Origin: Alphaproteobacteria bacterium | GTDB taxonomy: Bacteria > Pseudomonadota > Alphaproteobacteria > Micropepsales > Micropepsaceae | DNA: 38,448 nt | Reading direction: 5' to 3' | Assembly (NCBI GenBank): GCA_025924715.1 | Contig: JAICHV010000035.1 | Coordinates: forward strand, 1 to 38,448 | In this document: one piece after another, positions 1-7,704 of the stretch | Layout of the letters: the number at the start of each line of letters is the position of its first letter | How positions within the stretch are numbered: position 1 is the stretch's first letter | The notes under the pieces: model-generated | The model's database searches: none | What the model was told of the DNA's origin: nothing | Seen by the model: the letters and a program-made list of their open reading frames with translations, nothing else | Position numbers and translations under genes: made by a program

Positions 1-554
1 AGCCAATGGCGTCCGCTATTGATGTGATTGCGGGCGGCGCGATGGCGGACCAGCATGTCCTCGCTTCGGAACTGCGCCGTCAGATTGCCGGCGGCCGCCC
101 AGCTTTTCGCCCGCGCCGATTCCTGCCCGCGCTTGTGCAAAGTCTCGCCGATGATCAAGACTTCGCCCTTTTCGAGCACCAGGGCGGCGCAATCGCCGAA
201 CCAGAGAAATTCCACCCCCGCATCGGTTTCCGCCGCCAGCATCATGGAGGCGCAGGGCGTTTGCCATTTTTCCTGGGTCGCATGCCGGCTCAGCGCCGCG
301 AAGCTTTTCTGCGCATCGGCAAGGGCATGGTCCAGGGCGTCACGCGGCGCATCGCCGTCCTGCAAATGCGCCAGCAGGCGGCGGCCTCCGAATTGCGCGA
401 TCCAGGCCGCATCGCTGGGCCCCGGCATCAAGGGATCGCCCAGCGGCGTGGCGCCATCCAGCACCATGGCGCAGCGATCCCCCTGAGCATGGAAATCTTC
501 ATTGGGCTTGGCCGGATCGCCCGGCAAACTCAGCGCGGCACGAACTTTCAGCAT
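1..554 (-). CDS. PP2C-like protein phosphatase, partial (3' end beyond left edge)
   Basis: Reading the minus strand from the ATG at 554 gives an open frame that runs without a stop off the left edge (about 184 codons visible). Its start overlaps the stop of the upstream CCA nucleotidyltransferase gene (ATGA), so the two are probably translationally coupled. Visible PP2C-like elements are an N-E-D motif at residues 18-20, a V-L-D-G-A-T motif at 31-36, which would supply the first metal-binding Asp, and a W-F-G-D-C motif around residue 118-122 that resembles the G-D-S motif of the family. Known role of the family: metal-dependent Ser/Thr phosphatases, usually soluble. The substrate cannot be told from the sequence. 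The C-terminal metal-binding Asp residues lie outside the window, so catalytic competence is unproven. Confidence 0.72.
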   Translation of the reverse strand, partial: MLKVRAALSLPGDPAKPNEDFHAQGDRCAMVLDGATPLGDPLMPGPSDAAWIAQFGGRRLLAHLQDGDAPRDALDHALADAQKSFAALSRHATQEKWQTPCASMMLAAETDAGVEFLWFGDCAALVLEKGEVLIIGETLHKRGQESARAKSWAAAGNLTAQFRSEDMLVRHRAARNHINSGRHW

Positions 555-1768
555 CACAAACCGGCTACCACCAGGGCGTTCAATTTTTCCGTCACCGCCT
601 GGTCACCCGGAAAATCCTGTTCCATCCACCACGCTTCCACCGCTTCCAAAACCTGCCCCACCGCCGGCCCTTCGGGCACGCCCGCCGCCATCACATCGCG
701 CCCGCTCAAGGGAAATTTCGGCCGTTCCCAGTTTTTCGCCATGGCCAGCAGCATGCGCCAGGCAAGGGCACTGACCTGAGGCGGCGCCGCCGCCCAGCTC
801 AGCCGCACCCGGTCCTCGAACCGCGCAGCGCCAAGCTTGTACAGCGCCCGGTGAATCTCAGGAGCCGGCGCGGGCGCCATGTCAGCGGCGCCGGCCAGGT
901 CTTCCAGCCGCGCGGCGTTGGCATTGGACAATTTCAGCCGCTCGCCAACCCGGCGGGCCGTTTGCGCATCGGGCAGCAGCGCCCCCAATCGCAGCACGGC
1001 ATCGGCGGCAAAGTGGTTTTCGGCATCGGCCAGGATCATATGTTCCAGCCGCGCCAAATTGAGCTCGCCCGGCAGCAATTGCGGCAAGATCGCCGATGCC
1101 GCCATTACCCGCAGCACGGCCGTTGGATTGGGCGCTTCCAGCAGCTTGAGCAATTCCTTGGCGATGCGCTCGCCGGACAGTTTTGCGATCCTGCCTCGGG
1201 CATCGGCCGCGGCCCGCAACGCCTCGCCATCGACTTCGCCCTTGCCATACCAGGCATGGAAACGAAACAGCCTCAGAATGCGCAGATAATCTTCCGCGAT
1301 GCGCGCCCTCGCATCGCCGACAAAGCGCACCCGGCCGGCGGCCAGGTCTTGAACCCCGCCGTGATAATCGAAAATCTCGCCATCGCTTGTCGCGTAAAGC
1401 GCATTGATGGTGAAATCGCGCCGCGCCGCATCCTGGGCCCAGTCCGCGGTATAGGCGACGAGGGCATGACGGCCATCGGTCTCGACATCGCGGCGCAGGC
1501 TGGTGATCTCGAACACTTTGCCGTTCTTGATCGCGGTGATGGTGCCGTGGTCGATCCCGGTCGGAACCACTTTTATGCCGGCCTGCTCCAGCCGCGCCTG
1601 GGCGTCCTCAGGGGGCAGCGGCACCGCAATGTCGATGTCATTGACCGCCAGTCCCAGCAGCGCATTGCGGACCGCGCCGCCGACGAAACGTGCTTCGCCC
1701 AAGGCGGTCAATATGCCGGCCGTTTCGGGCGCGCACATCCAATCCTGCTTGGCGGGGTCGATTCTCAT
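554..1768 (-). CDS. cca: CCA tRNA nucleotidyltransferase / poly(A) polymerase family
   Basis: This 404-residue protein belongs to the class II nucleotidyltransferase family that adds or repairs the CCA end of tRNA. The N-terminal half has the family signature F-V-G-G-A-V-R-N followed by N-D-I-D-I-A, whose two Asp residues bind the catalytic metal. Next come R-R-D-F-T-I-N-A-L and the E-D-x-L-R-I-L-R-x-x-R-F motif, which contact the incoming nucleotide. The C-terminal half is helical and less conserved. I chose the ATG at 1768 because the signature begins about 25 residues after it; a longer frame upstream would overlap the Nudix gene. The gap to the upstream gene is 25 bases and the stop overlaps the start of the PP2C-like gene. 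Three GATTC-containing repeats cover the start region. Family members can be CCA-adding enzymes or poly(A) polymerases; position and length favour CCA addition. Confidence 0.9.
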   Translation of the reverse strand: MRIDPAKQDWMCAPETAGILTALGEARFVGGAVRNALLGLAVNDIDIAVPLPPEDAQARLEQAGIKVVPTGIDHGTITAIKNGKVFEITSLRRDVETDGRHALVAYTADWAQDAARRDFTINALYATSDGEIFDYHGGVQDLAAGRVRFVGDARARIAEDYLRILRLFRFHAWYGKGEVDGEALRAAADARGRIAKLSGERIAKELLKLLEAPNPTAVLRVMAASAILPQLLPGELNLARLEHMILADAENHFAADAVLRLGALLPDAQTARRVGERLKLSNANAARLEDLAGAADMAPAPAPEIHRALYKLGAARFEDRVRLSWAAAPPQVSALAWRMLLAMAKNWERPKFPLSGRDVMAAGVPEGPAVGQVLEAVEAWWMEQDFPGDQAVTEKLNALVVAGL

Positions 1769-1793
1769 AACTCGATTCTCAAGCTGTCGATTC

Positions 1794-2450
1794 TTAAGAG
1801 GGGGGCATGCTAGCGCCGAGAAGCCGCGAGACGAAATCATCCAGGATGGCGGCCGTGGCCCCCCAAATGTAATGGCTGCCGGGATGATAGGCATAGAAAT
1901 AGCGCCGTTTTCCGCCCATCTCGCGGCTTTCCTCGCGGCGATTGCCGGGCTCGAGGAAAAACCCCAGCGGCACCTCGAAGATTTCCGCCACTTCATGCGG
2001 GTCGGGCCGGAGCGCAAAGCCCGGCGCCAGCACCCCGATCACCGGCTGGATGTCGAAGCCGGAGCCGGTGCGATAACGCGGCAGAAAACCCGCCACGGTG
2101 ATGAAAGCCGGATCGATTCCGGTCTCTTCCTGGGTCTCGCGCAGCGCCGTTTCGATGGGCGACAGATCGGCCGGATCGCGCCTTCCGCCGGGGAAACTGA
2201 CCTGGCCGGAATGGCGCGAGAGGGTTTCGGTGCGGCGGGTGAAGAGCAGCACGGGTCCGCCTTGCTCTTGCGGGCGCAGGATCACGGGGATCAGCACGGC
2301 CGCTTGCACCGCCTCGCCTTGCGCATCGGCACGCATTTCGGGATGCAGATCGAAATCGTCATGACCGATATCGCATGGCGGGGCGGCGAGAAGCACCCCG
2401 CGCAAAGTCCCAATCGGATCTTGCGCCAGACGGACAAGAACAGACGTCAT
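1794..2450 (-). CDS. Nudix hydrolase, CoA pyrophosphatase type (NudL-like)
   Basis: This 218-residue protein carries a Nudix box beginning G-G-R-R-D and ending R-E-T-Q-E-E-T-G-I, preceded by L-F-T-R-R-x-x-x-L-x-x-H-x-G-Q-V-S-F-P-G-G. That extended motif is the one known for coenzyme A-directed Nudix enzymes, which split CoA into 4'-phosphopantetheine and 3',5'-ADP. It is probably cytosolic. The ATG at 2450 overlaps the TGA of the upstream DUF1285 gene (ATGA), which fixes the start; a longer open frame to 2486 would run further into that gene. The downstream CCA enzyme gene follows after 25 bases. The assignment to CoA is by family motif, not by assay. Confidence 0.88.
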   Translation of the reverse strand: MTSVLVRLAQDPIGTLRGVLLAAPPCDIGHDDFDLHPEMRADAQGEAVQAAVLIPVILRPQEQGGPVLLFTRRTETLSRHSGQVSFPGGRRDPADLSPIETALRETQEETGIDPAFITVAGFLPRYRTGSGFDIQPVIGVLAPGFALRPDPHEVAEIFEVPLGFFLEPGNRREESREMGGKRRYFYAYHPGSHYIWGATAAILDDFVSRLLGASMPPS

Positions 2451-2971
2451 CCCCCCTCCAGGGCAAAGAAAACGCCGCCGCTCCAAACGCCCATAACGCC
2501 GTTCTCGCTTTGCGCCAGGTCCATCAACTCGTAATAAAGCGCGCGGCTCAATTTCGCGTCCAGACCGCCCCGGACATGCAGATAAGGGATCGGCGCCCCC
2601 TCCTGGACGGCAAAGCGCAGCGGATGATCGCTGCCGGCGACGACCTCATCCCCGACATTGGTGCAAAAGCGCAAATCCTGCGCCGCGCCCTCGCCTTGCG
2701 CCGCCATCAGCACGGCGATGAAAGGCGCGTCCTCGACCTGGATGGACAATTTCTCCGCCGGGGTCACCAGCATGAAACCATCGTCATCCTTGCGCAGCAG
2801 GGTGGCGAACAACCGCACCAATTCGCGCCGCCCGATGGGGGCGCCTTGATGGAACCAGGTGCCGTCGCGGGCGATCCGCATCTGGCTGTCGCCGCAATGG
2901 CGGGGGTGCCAGGTTTCGACCGGGGCGGGCCTTAAGGGCGTCAGGTCGAAGGGAAATCCGGCTGCCGTCAT
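2447..2971 (-). CDS. DUF1285 domain protein
   Basis: The gene encodes 174 residues. I recognise it as a DUF1285 protein from the pattern W-H-P-x-x-C-G-D-S, then I-x-x-D-G-T-W-F-H-Q-G-x-P-I-x-R, and a later stretch with V-T-P-A-E-K, D-A-P-F and P-Y-L-H-V-R-G-G-L-D-A. The length fits the family. The function of DUF1285 is unknown; the protein is small, soluble and has no signal peptide. The ATG at 2971 is preferred over an open frame reaching 3076, which would consume the intergenic region shared with the divergent moxR-type gene. It is the first gene of the minus-strand operon and its TGA overlaps the Nudix start. Confidence 0.85.
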   Translation of the reverse strand: MTAAGFPFDLTPLRPAPVETWHPRHCGDSQMRIARDGTWFHQGAPIGRRELVRLFATLLRKDDDGFMLVTPAEKLSIQVEDAPFIAVLMAAQGEGAAQDLRFCTNVGDEVVAGSDHPLRFAVQEGAPIPYLHVRGGLDAKLSRALYYELMDLAQSENGVMGVWSGGVFFALEGG

Positions 2972-3020
2972 CTCGCCCAATTCTGCGTTAATATAAGTCA
3001 ATTCGCCCGGGTTTTGGCTG

Positions 3021-3049
3021 TTGCAGAGGCGATGAGAGGGTGCAACATA
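3021..3049 (+). promoter_or_regulatory. possible promoter of the MoxR operon
   Basis: A TTGCAG hexamer at 3021-3026 and an AACATA hexamer at 3044-3049 are separated by 17 bases. They lie about 30 bases upstream of the MoxR start. The -10 match is poor, so this is only a candidate. Confidence 0.28.
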
Positions 3050-3078
3050 ACCCCTGCCCCCAGCAAGCACGGACACCG

Positions 3079-4080
3079 ATGCAAGACCAAGCTGAAACCA
3101 TCGACGAGCATGAGGCCCCGGCGCGGCTTGAGAAAACCGCGCAGACCTTTGCAGAGGTGCGCTCCCATTTGGCGGAAGTGATCTTCGGCCAAGACACGGT
3201 GATTGAACAGACCCTGGTGACGCTTCTGGCCGGCGGCCATGGGCTCTTGATCGGAGTCCCCGGCCTGGCCAAGACCAAGCTGGTGGAAAGCCTGGGCATC
3301 GTGCTGGGACTGGACACCAACCGCATTCAATTCACCCCCGATCTGATGCCCACCGACATCACCGGATCGGAAGTGATGGAGGAAAGCGCCAGCGGCGCGC
3401 GCGCCTTTCGCTTCATCAACGGGCCGGTGTTCACCCAATTGCTGATGGCGGACGAAATCAACCGCGCCAGCCCGCGCACCCAATCGGCGCTGCTGCAGGC
3501 GATGCAGGAAAAACATGTGACGGTGGCGGGCGCGCGCTACGATCTTCCCAAGCTGTTTCATGTCCTGGCGACGCAAAATCCGCTGGAGCAGGAAGGCACC
3601 TATCCGTTGCCCGAAGCCCAGCTCGACCGCTTCCTGCTGCAGATCGATGTCGGTTATCCGGACCTGGAGGCGGAGCGGCGCATGCTGCTGGCCACCACCA
3701 TGGGCGAGGAACAACGCGCCACCAAAGTCTGCAGCCCCGACGATCTCTTCGCCGCCCAGCATCTGGTCCGCCGCATGCCGGTGGGCGAAAAAGTGATGGA
3801 GTCCATCTTGCGGCTGGTGCGCGCGGCGCGTCCCGACAGCGAGCATGAAGATGCCGGCGGATTGATCGCCTGGGGACCGGGACCGCGCGCCAGTCAGGCC
3901 TTCATGCTGGCGGCCCGCGCCCGCGCCCTGCTCGACGGCAGGCTGGCGCCCTCCAGCGACGACATCGTGGCGCTGGCCGGCCCGGTGCTGCGCCATCGCA
4001 TGGCCCTGACCTTCACCGCCCGCGCCGAGGGCGCCACCACGGCCGGGGTGATCGAGAAGCTGTGCAACAGCTTGATCTGA
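3079..4080 (+). CDS. MoxR-family AAA+ ATPase
   Basis: This 333-residue AAA+ ATPase acts, by family, as a chaperone-like remodelling factor for its operon partners. The Walker A is G-V-P-G-L-A-K-T-K (about residues 60-68), the A-K-T form typical of MoxR. The Walker B is L-L-M-A-D-E-I-N-R-A (about 120), followed by S-P-R-T-Q-S-A-L-L-Q-A-M. A sensor region contains A-T-Q-N-P-x-E-Q-E-G-T-Y-P-L-P-E-A-Q-L-D-R-F. The ATG at 3079 gives the usual family length; an in-frame start at 3040 is possible but has no better ribosome site. It heads the operon with the DUF58 gene (31-base gap) and two membrane proteins. MoxR-DUF58 pairs are a known recurring module linked to envelope stress or metal insertion in other bacteria; the client here is unknown. 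Confidence 0.92.
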   Translation: MQDQAETIDEHEAPARLEKTAQTFAEVRSHLAEVIFGQDTVIEQTLVTLLAGGHGLLIGVPGLAKTKLVESLGIVLGLDTNRIQFTPDLMPTDITGSEVMEESASGARAFRFINGPVFTQLLMADEINRASPRTQSALLQAMQEKHVTVAGARYDLPKLFHVLATQNPLEQEGTYPLPEAQLDRFLLQIDVGYPDLEAERRMLLATTMGEEQRATKVCSPDDLFAAQHLVRRMPVGEKVMESILRLVRAARPDSEHEDAGGLIAWGPGPRASQAFMLAARARALLDGRLAPSSDDIVALAGPVLRHRMALTFTARAEGATTAGVIEKLCNSLI

Positions 4081-4111
4081 ACACCGTCTTCCACCGCGCC
4101 GCGGAGTCCCT

Positions 4112-4975
4112 GTGACCGGATTTGCGCCCTTGCAGCATGAAGCCGACGGCCTGGGCGCCGGATTGCCGCCGCTGATGGTGGCGGCCGATCATCTCGCCGC
4201 CTCGGTCAGCCTGGGCGTGCATGGACGGCGCAAGGTCGGCATGGGCGAAAGCTTCTGGCAATTCCGCCGCTATGGCGCCACCGATGCGGTGTCGCGGATC
4301 GATTGGCGCCAATCCGCCAAGTCGCCGCATCTGTTCGTGCGCGAGCGCGAATGGGAAGCGGCGCAGACGGTGTGGTTCTGGCGCGATCCCGGCCCGGGAA
4401 TGGATTTCAAATCGGCCCGTGTCACCAAGCGCGAGCGCGCCGAATTGCTGCTGCTGGCGCTGGCCGCGCTTTTGGTGCGCGGCGGCGAACGGGTGGGCCT
4501 GATGGGAGCGCCGTTCCGTCCCGCCGCCTCGCGCCTCACCCTCACCCGCATCGGACACAGTTTGCTGGACGCGCCCTCGCAAAGCCCCAAAGATGGACCG
4601 CCCGACACGCCCATCGCGCGCGGCGCCCAAGTGGTATGGCTGGGCGATTTCCTGGACCCGCAGGCGGGCGAGCAGCTCCGCCGATTGTCGCGGGCCGGCG
4701 CGTATGGCCATGTGGTGCGCATCGTCGATCCCGCGGAAGAAGATTTTCCCTATGCCGGCCGGGCCCGTTTTGAATCCGCCTCGGGCCGCGAAGACATTTT
4801 GTTCGGACGGGCGGAAAGCGTCGGCGCCGCCTATCGCGCCCGCTTCAAGGCGCATGGCGAGGCCATCGCCGGCCTTGCCGCCTCGCTGGGCTGGACTTGC
4901 ACCACCCACCGCACGGATCATGCGCCGCTGCGAGCGCTGATGGCGCTTTATGCCGCTATCGGCACGCCCAAATGA
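4112..4975 (+). CDS. DUF58 domain protein
   Basis: The gene starts with GTG and encodes 287 residues. The DUF58 signature is clear: F-R-R-Y-G-A-T-D-A-V-S-R-I-D-W-R followed by S-P-H-L-F-V-R-E-R-E-W-E (about residues 50-85). The middle part has a hydrophobic segment rich in Leu and Ala that is probably the core of the vWA-like fold rather than a membrane span. DUF58 proteins commonly follow MoxR ATPases and precede vWA membrane proteins, as here. The final TGA overlaps the ATG of the next gene (ATGA). No enzymatic activity is known for the family; a scaffold role is inferred from context. Confidence 0.9.
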   Translation: MTGFAPLQHEADGLGAGLPPLMVAADHLAASVSLGVHGRRKVGMGESFWQFRRYGATDAVSRIDWRQSAKSPHLFVREREWEAAQTVWFWRDPGPGMDFKSARVTKRERAELLLLALAALLVRGGERVGLMGAPFRPAASRLTLTRIGHSLLDAPSQSPKDGPPDTPIARGAQVVWLGDFLDPQAGEQLRRLSRAGAYGHVVRIVDPAEEDFPYAGRARFESASGREDILFGRAESVGAAYRARFKAHGEAIAGLAASLGWTCTTHRTDHAPLRALMALYAAIGTPK

Positions 4976-7704
4976 TGGACATGCTGGCGCAACTCAGTTT
5001 CGGCGCGCCCTGGATTCTGGCGGCGCTGGCGGGATTGCCGGTGCTGTGGTGGCTGCTGCGGGTGACCCCGCCCAAGCCGCGGCGCATTTTCTTTCCGCCG
5101 CTGCGCCTGCTGCTGGGCCTGCAAGACGAACAGCAAACCCCGGCGCATACGCCCTGGTGGCTGCTGCTGCTGCGCCTGATCGCGGCCGGATTGCTGATCG
5201 CGGCGCTGGCCGATCCGCTGCTGGGACGCGCGCCCAAGCTGGCGGGCAATGGGCCGGTGGTGCTGGTGATCGACAATGGCTGGAGCGCGGCCAAAGGCTG
5301 GGACCAGCGCCAGAGCGTGATCGCCGATCTGCTGCGCGGCGCCGGCGACCGGCCGGTGGCGCTGATGCCGACGGCCACGCCGCCAAACCAGAACAATGCA
5401 TCGGTGACGCTGCTGGATGCCGGGGAAGCGGCGCGCCGAGCGGGTGATCTGGCGCCCCAGCCTTGGCCGGGCGACCGCATGGCCGTGGCGGCGGCGCTGG
5501 CCCGGGCGCATTTCACCACCGCGCCGCAGATCTTCTGGCTCAGCGATGGTCTGGAAGACGGCCATGCCCGCGCCCTGCATGACGCGCTGGAAAAATTGGG
5601 GCCCCTGACGGTGCTGGCGCCGGAGGGCGTCAATCTGCCGGCGGGCCTGCTGCCGCCGCTGCGCGACGGCAGCGGATTTACCGTCACCGCTTTGCGCGCC
5701 GACAATCATGGCCTCAAAGAAGCGCGCGTCGCCGCCATCGGCAGCCATGGCGAAACCCTGAGCGACGCGCTGGTGGCGTTCAAGCCGGGCGAGAACCGCG
5801 CCAAGGCCCATATCACCATGCCGCTGGAGGTGCGCAACCAGACCGCGCGGCTGGAGATCGTGGGCGAAGACAGTGCCGGCGCGGTGCAATTGCTGGATTC
5901 GGGCGGGCTGGAGCGGCGGGTCGGCATCGTCTCGGCGCGCGCGGCGGAGAACGAACAGCCGCTGCTCTCCGATGTCTATTATCTGGAACGCGCGCTAGCG
6001 CCTTTCGCCGAAGCGCAGAAAGGCACCATCGGCGCCTTGATCGCACGCCATGTCTCGGTGCTGTTCCTGGCCGATGTCGGCAAGATCGGCGGCACCGATG
6101 CCGACCAGGTGGAAAAATTCGTCAAGAATGGCGGATTGCTGGTGCGTTTTGCCGGACCGCGCATGAGCAATGGCGCCGATGCGCTGGTGCCGGTGGCGCT
6201 GCGCAGCGGCGGGCGTTATCTCGACAGCGCCATGGCCTGGGGCCAACCCCAGCATCTGGCGCCCTTCGGCGCCACCTCGCCCTTTAACGGCCTGGCCATT
6301 CCCGAAGAAGTGACGGTGGCGCGCCAGATTCTGGCCGAGCCCAGCGCCGAGCTTTCCAATCGCGCCTGGGCCCGGCTCACCGACGGCACCCCGCTGGTGA
6401 CCGCACGGCAAGAGGGACAGGGCTGGATCGTGTTGTTCCACATCACCGCCAGCCCCAATTGGTCGACCCTGCCGCTGTCGGGTCTTTATGTCGATATGCT
6501 CAAGCGGCTCTTGGCGCTGTCCGCCGGCACGCCCGCGGGCCAGCTTGCCAGCCTGTCCAGCCTGGCGCCGATCAGCCTGCTCGATGGCTATGGCCATTTG
6601 CGTCCCCCTGCGGCTGACATTCTTCCCATCGGCGTCAAGGATTTCGCCAAGACCGAAATCTCCGCCAAACATCCGCCCGGTCTTTACGGCGCGCGAGGCG
6701 TGGAAAACGCGCTCAACGAACTTGGCCCCAATGACTTGCTGCTGCCTTTGGGCGGCGCGGGGGGTGATGCGCAGAACTATGGCGCGGCCAAGGTGCTGGC
6801 GTTGCAACCTTATCTGTTGGCGGCCGGCGCGGTGCTGCTGCTGCTGGATGCACTGCTGGCGCTGTTGATGCGCGGCTATCTGGGATTTGGCCGCCGGGCG
6901 GCGGCCGCGGGACTGATCGGCCTGCTCTTGATCCCGCCAGGGGCCCATGCCGCCGATGAGAGCTTGGCGATGAAGGCGGCGCTGGATACGCGCCTGGCTT
7001 ATGTCATCACCGGCATCCCGGACGTCGATGCCACCAGCAAGGCGGGACTGACCGGGCTTGGCTATGTCCTCAAATCGCGCACCTCTTATGAACCGGAGGA
7101 TCCTATCGGGGTCGATCCCGAACGCGACGACCTGTCGTTCTTTCCGCTGCTCTATTGGCCGATGGACCCGCGCGAGAAAAAACCCTCGCCCGCCGCGATG
7201 ACGCGGATCAACGACTATATGCGTCTGGGCGGCACGATTTTGTTCGACACCCGCGACCTCACTTTGGGGCCGGTCACCGGCGCCAATTCGCCCGGCAACC
7301 AAACCTTGCGCCGTCTGACCCAGGGCCTGGATCTGCCGCCGCTGCAGCAGGTGCCGGCCGATCATGTGCTGCGCAAGGCGTTTTATATCTTGCGCGATTT
7401 TCCGGGCCGCTGGCAGGGCTCCGAGGTCTGGGTCGAAGCGCTGCCACCGCCGCAGCCCGGCGATCCGGCGCCGGCGCGCGGCGGTGATGGCGTCTCGCCG
7501 GTGATCATCGGCGGCAACGATTGGGCCGCGGCCTGGGCGGTGGATGCGCAGGGCCATCCTTTGTTCGAACCGGTGCCGGGCGGCGAAAACCAGCGCGAGA
7601 TGGCCTATCGTTTCGGGGTCAATCTGGTGATCTATGCCCTGACCGGCAATTACAAAACCGACCAGGTTCATGCCCCCGCCTTGCTGCAGCGGATGGGCCG
7701 ATGA
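4972..7704 (+). CDS. DUF4159 membrane protein with BatA-like N-terminus
   Basis: This large protein of 910 residues starts with hydrophobic spans (about residues 8-28 and 60-80) in a BatA-like N-terminal arrangement, then a vWA-like region containing V-L-V-I-D-N-G-W-S. Two further hydrophobic spans lie near residues 609-660, ending in a signal-like P-P-G-A-H-A-A-D stretch. The C-terminal 240 residues form a DUF4159 domain, with F-F-P-L-L-Y-W-P-M and a G-G-T-I-L-F-D-T-R-D motif. The DUF4159 part is therefore probably periplasmic. The ATG at 4972 overlaps the upstream TGA; an adjacent ATG at 4975 is equally possible. The stop overlaps the next start (ATGA). Architecture and operon suggest an inner-membrane partner of the MoxR ATPase. 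Function is unknown. Confidence 0.85.
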   Translation: MMDMLAQLSFGAPWILAALAGLPVLWWLLRVTPPKPRRIFFPPLRLLLGLQDEQQTPAHTPWWLLLLRLIAAGLLIAALADPLLGRAPKLAGNGPVVLVIDNGWSAAKGWDQRQSVIADLLRGAGDRPVALMPTATPPNQNNASVTLLDAGEAARRAGDLAPQPWPGDRMAVAAALARAHFTTAPQIFWLSDGLEDGHARALHDALEKLGPLTVLAPEGVNLPAGLLPPLRDGSGFTVTALRADNHGLKEARVAAIGSHGETLSDALVAFKPGENRAKAHITMPLEVRNQTARLEIVGEDSAGAVQLLDSGGLERRVGIVSARAAENEQPLLSDVYYLERALAPFAEAQKGTIGALIARHVSVLFLADVGKIGGTDADQVEKFVKNGGLLVRFAGPRMSNGADALVPVALRSGGRYLDSAMAWGQPQHLAPFGATSPFNGLAIPEEVTVARQILAEPSAELSNRAWARLTDGTPLVTARQEGQGWIVLFHITASPNWSTLPLSGLYVDMLKRLLALSAGTPAGQLASLSSLAPISLLDGYGHLRPPAADILPIGVKDFAKTEISAKHPPGLYGARGVENALNELGPNDLLLPLGGAGGDAQNYGAAKVLALQPYLLAAGAVLLLLDALLALLMRGYLGFGRRAAAAGLIGLLLIPPGAHAADESLAMKAALDTRLAYVITGIPDVDATSKAGLTGLGYVLKSRTSYEPEDPIGVDPERDDLSFFPLLYWPMDPREKKPSPAAMTRINDYMRLGGTILFDTRDLTLGPVTGANSPGNQTLRRLTQGLDLPPLQQVPADHVLRKAFYILRDFPGRWQGSEVWVEALPPPQPGDPAPARGGDGVSPVIIGGNDWAAAWAVDAQGHPLFEPVPGGENQREMAYRFGVNLVIYALTGNYKTDQVHAPALLQRMGR

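Noticed and set aside
5995..7671. A minus-strand open frame of 558 codons opposite the DUF4159 gene
   Set aside because: Antisense shadow, rich in Arg, Gln and His, without domains.
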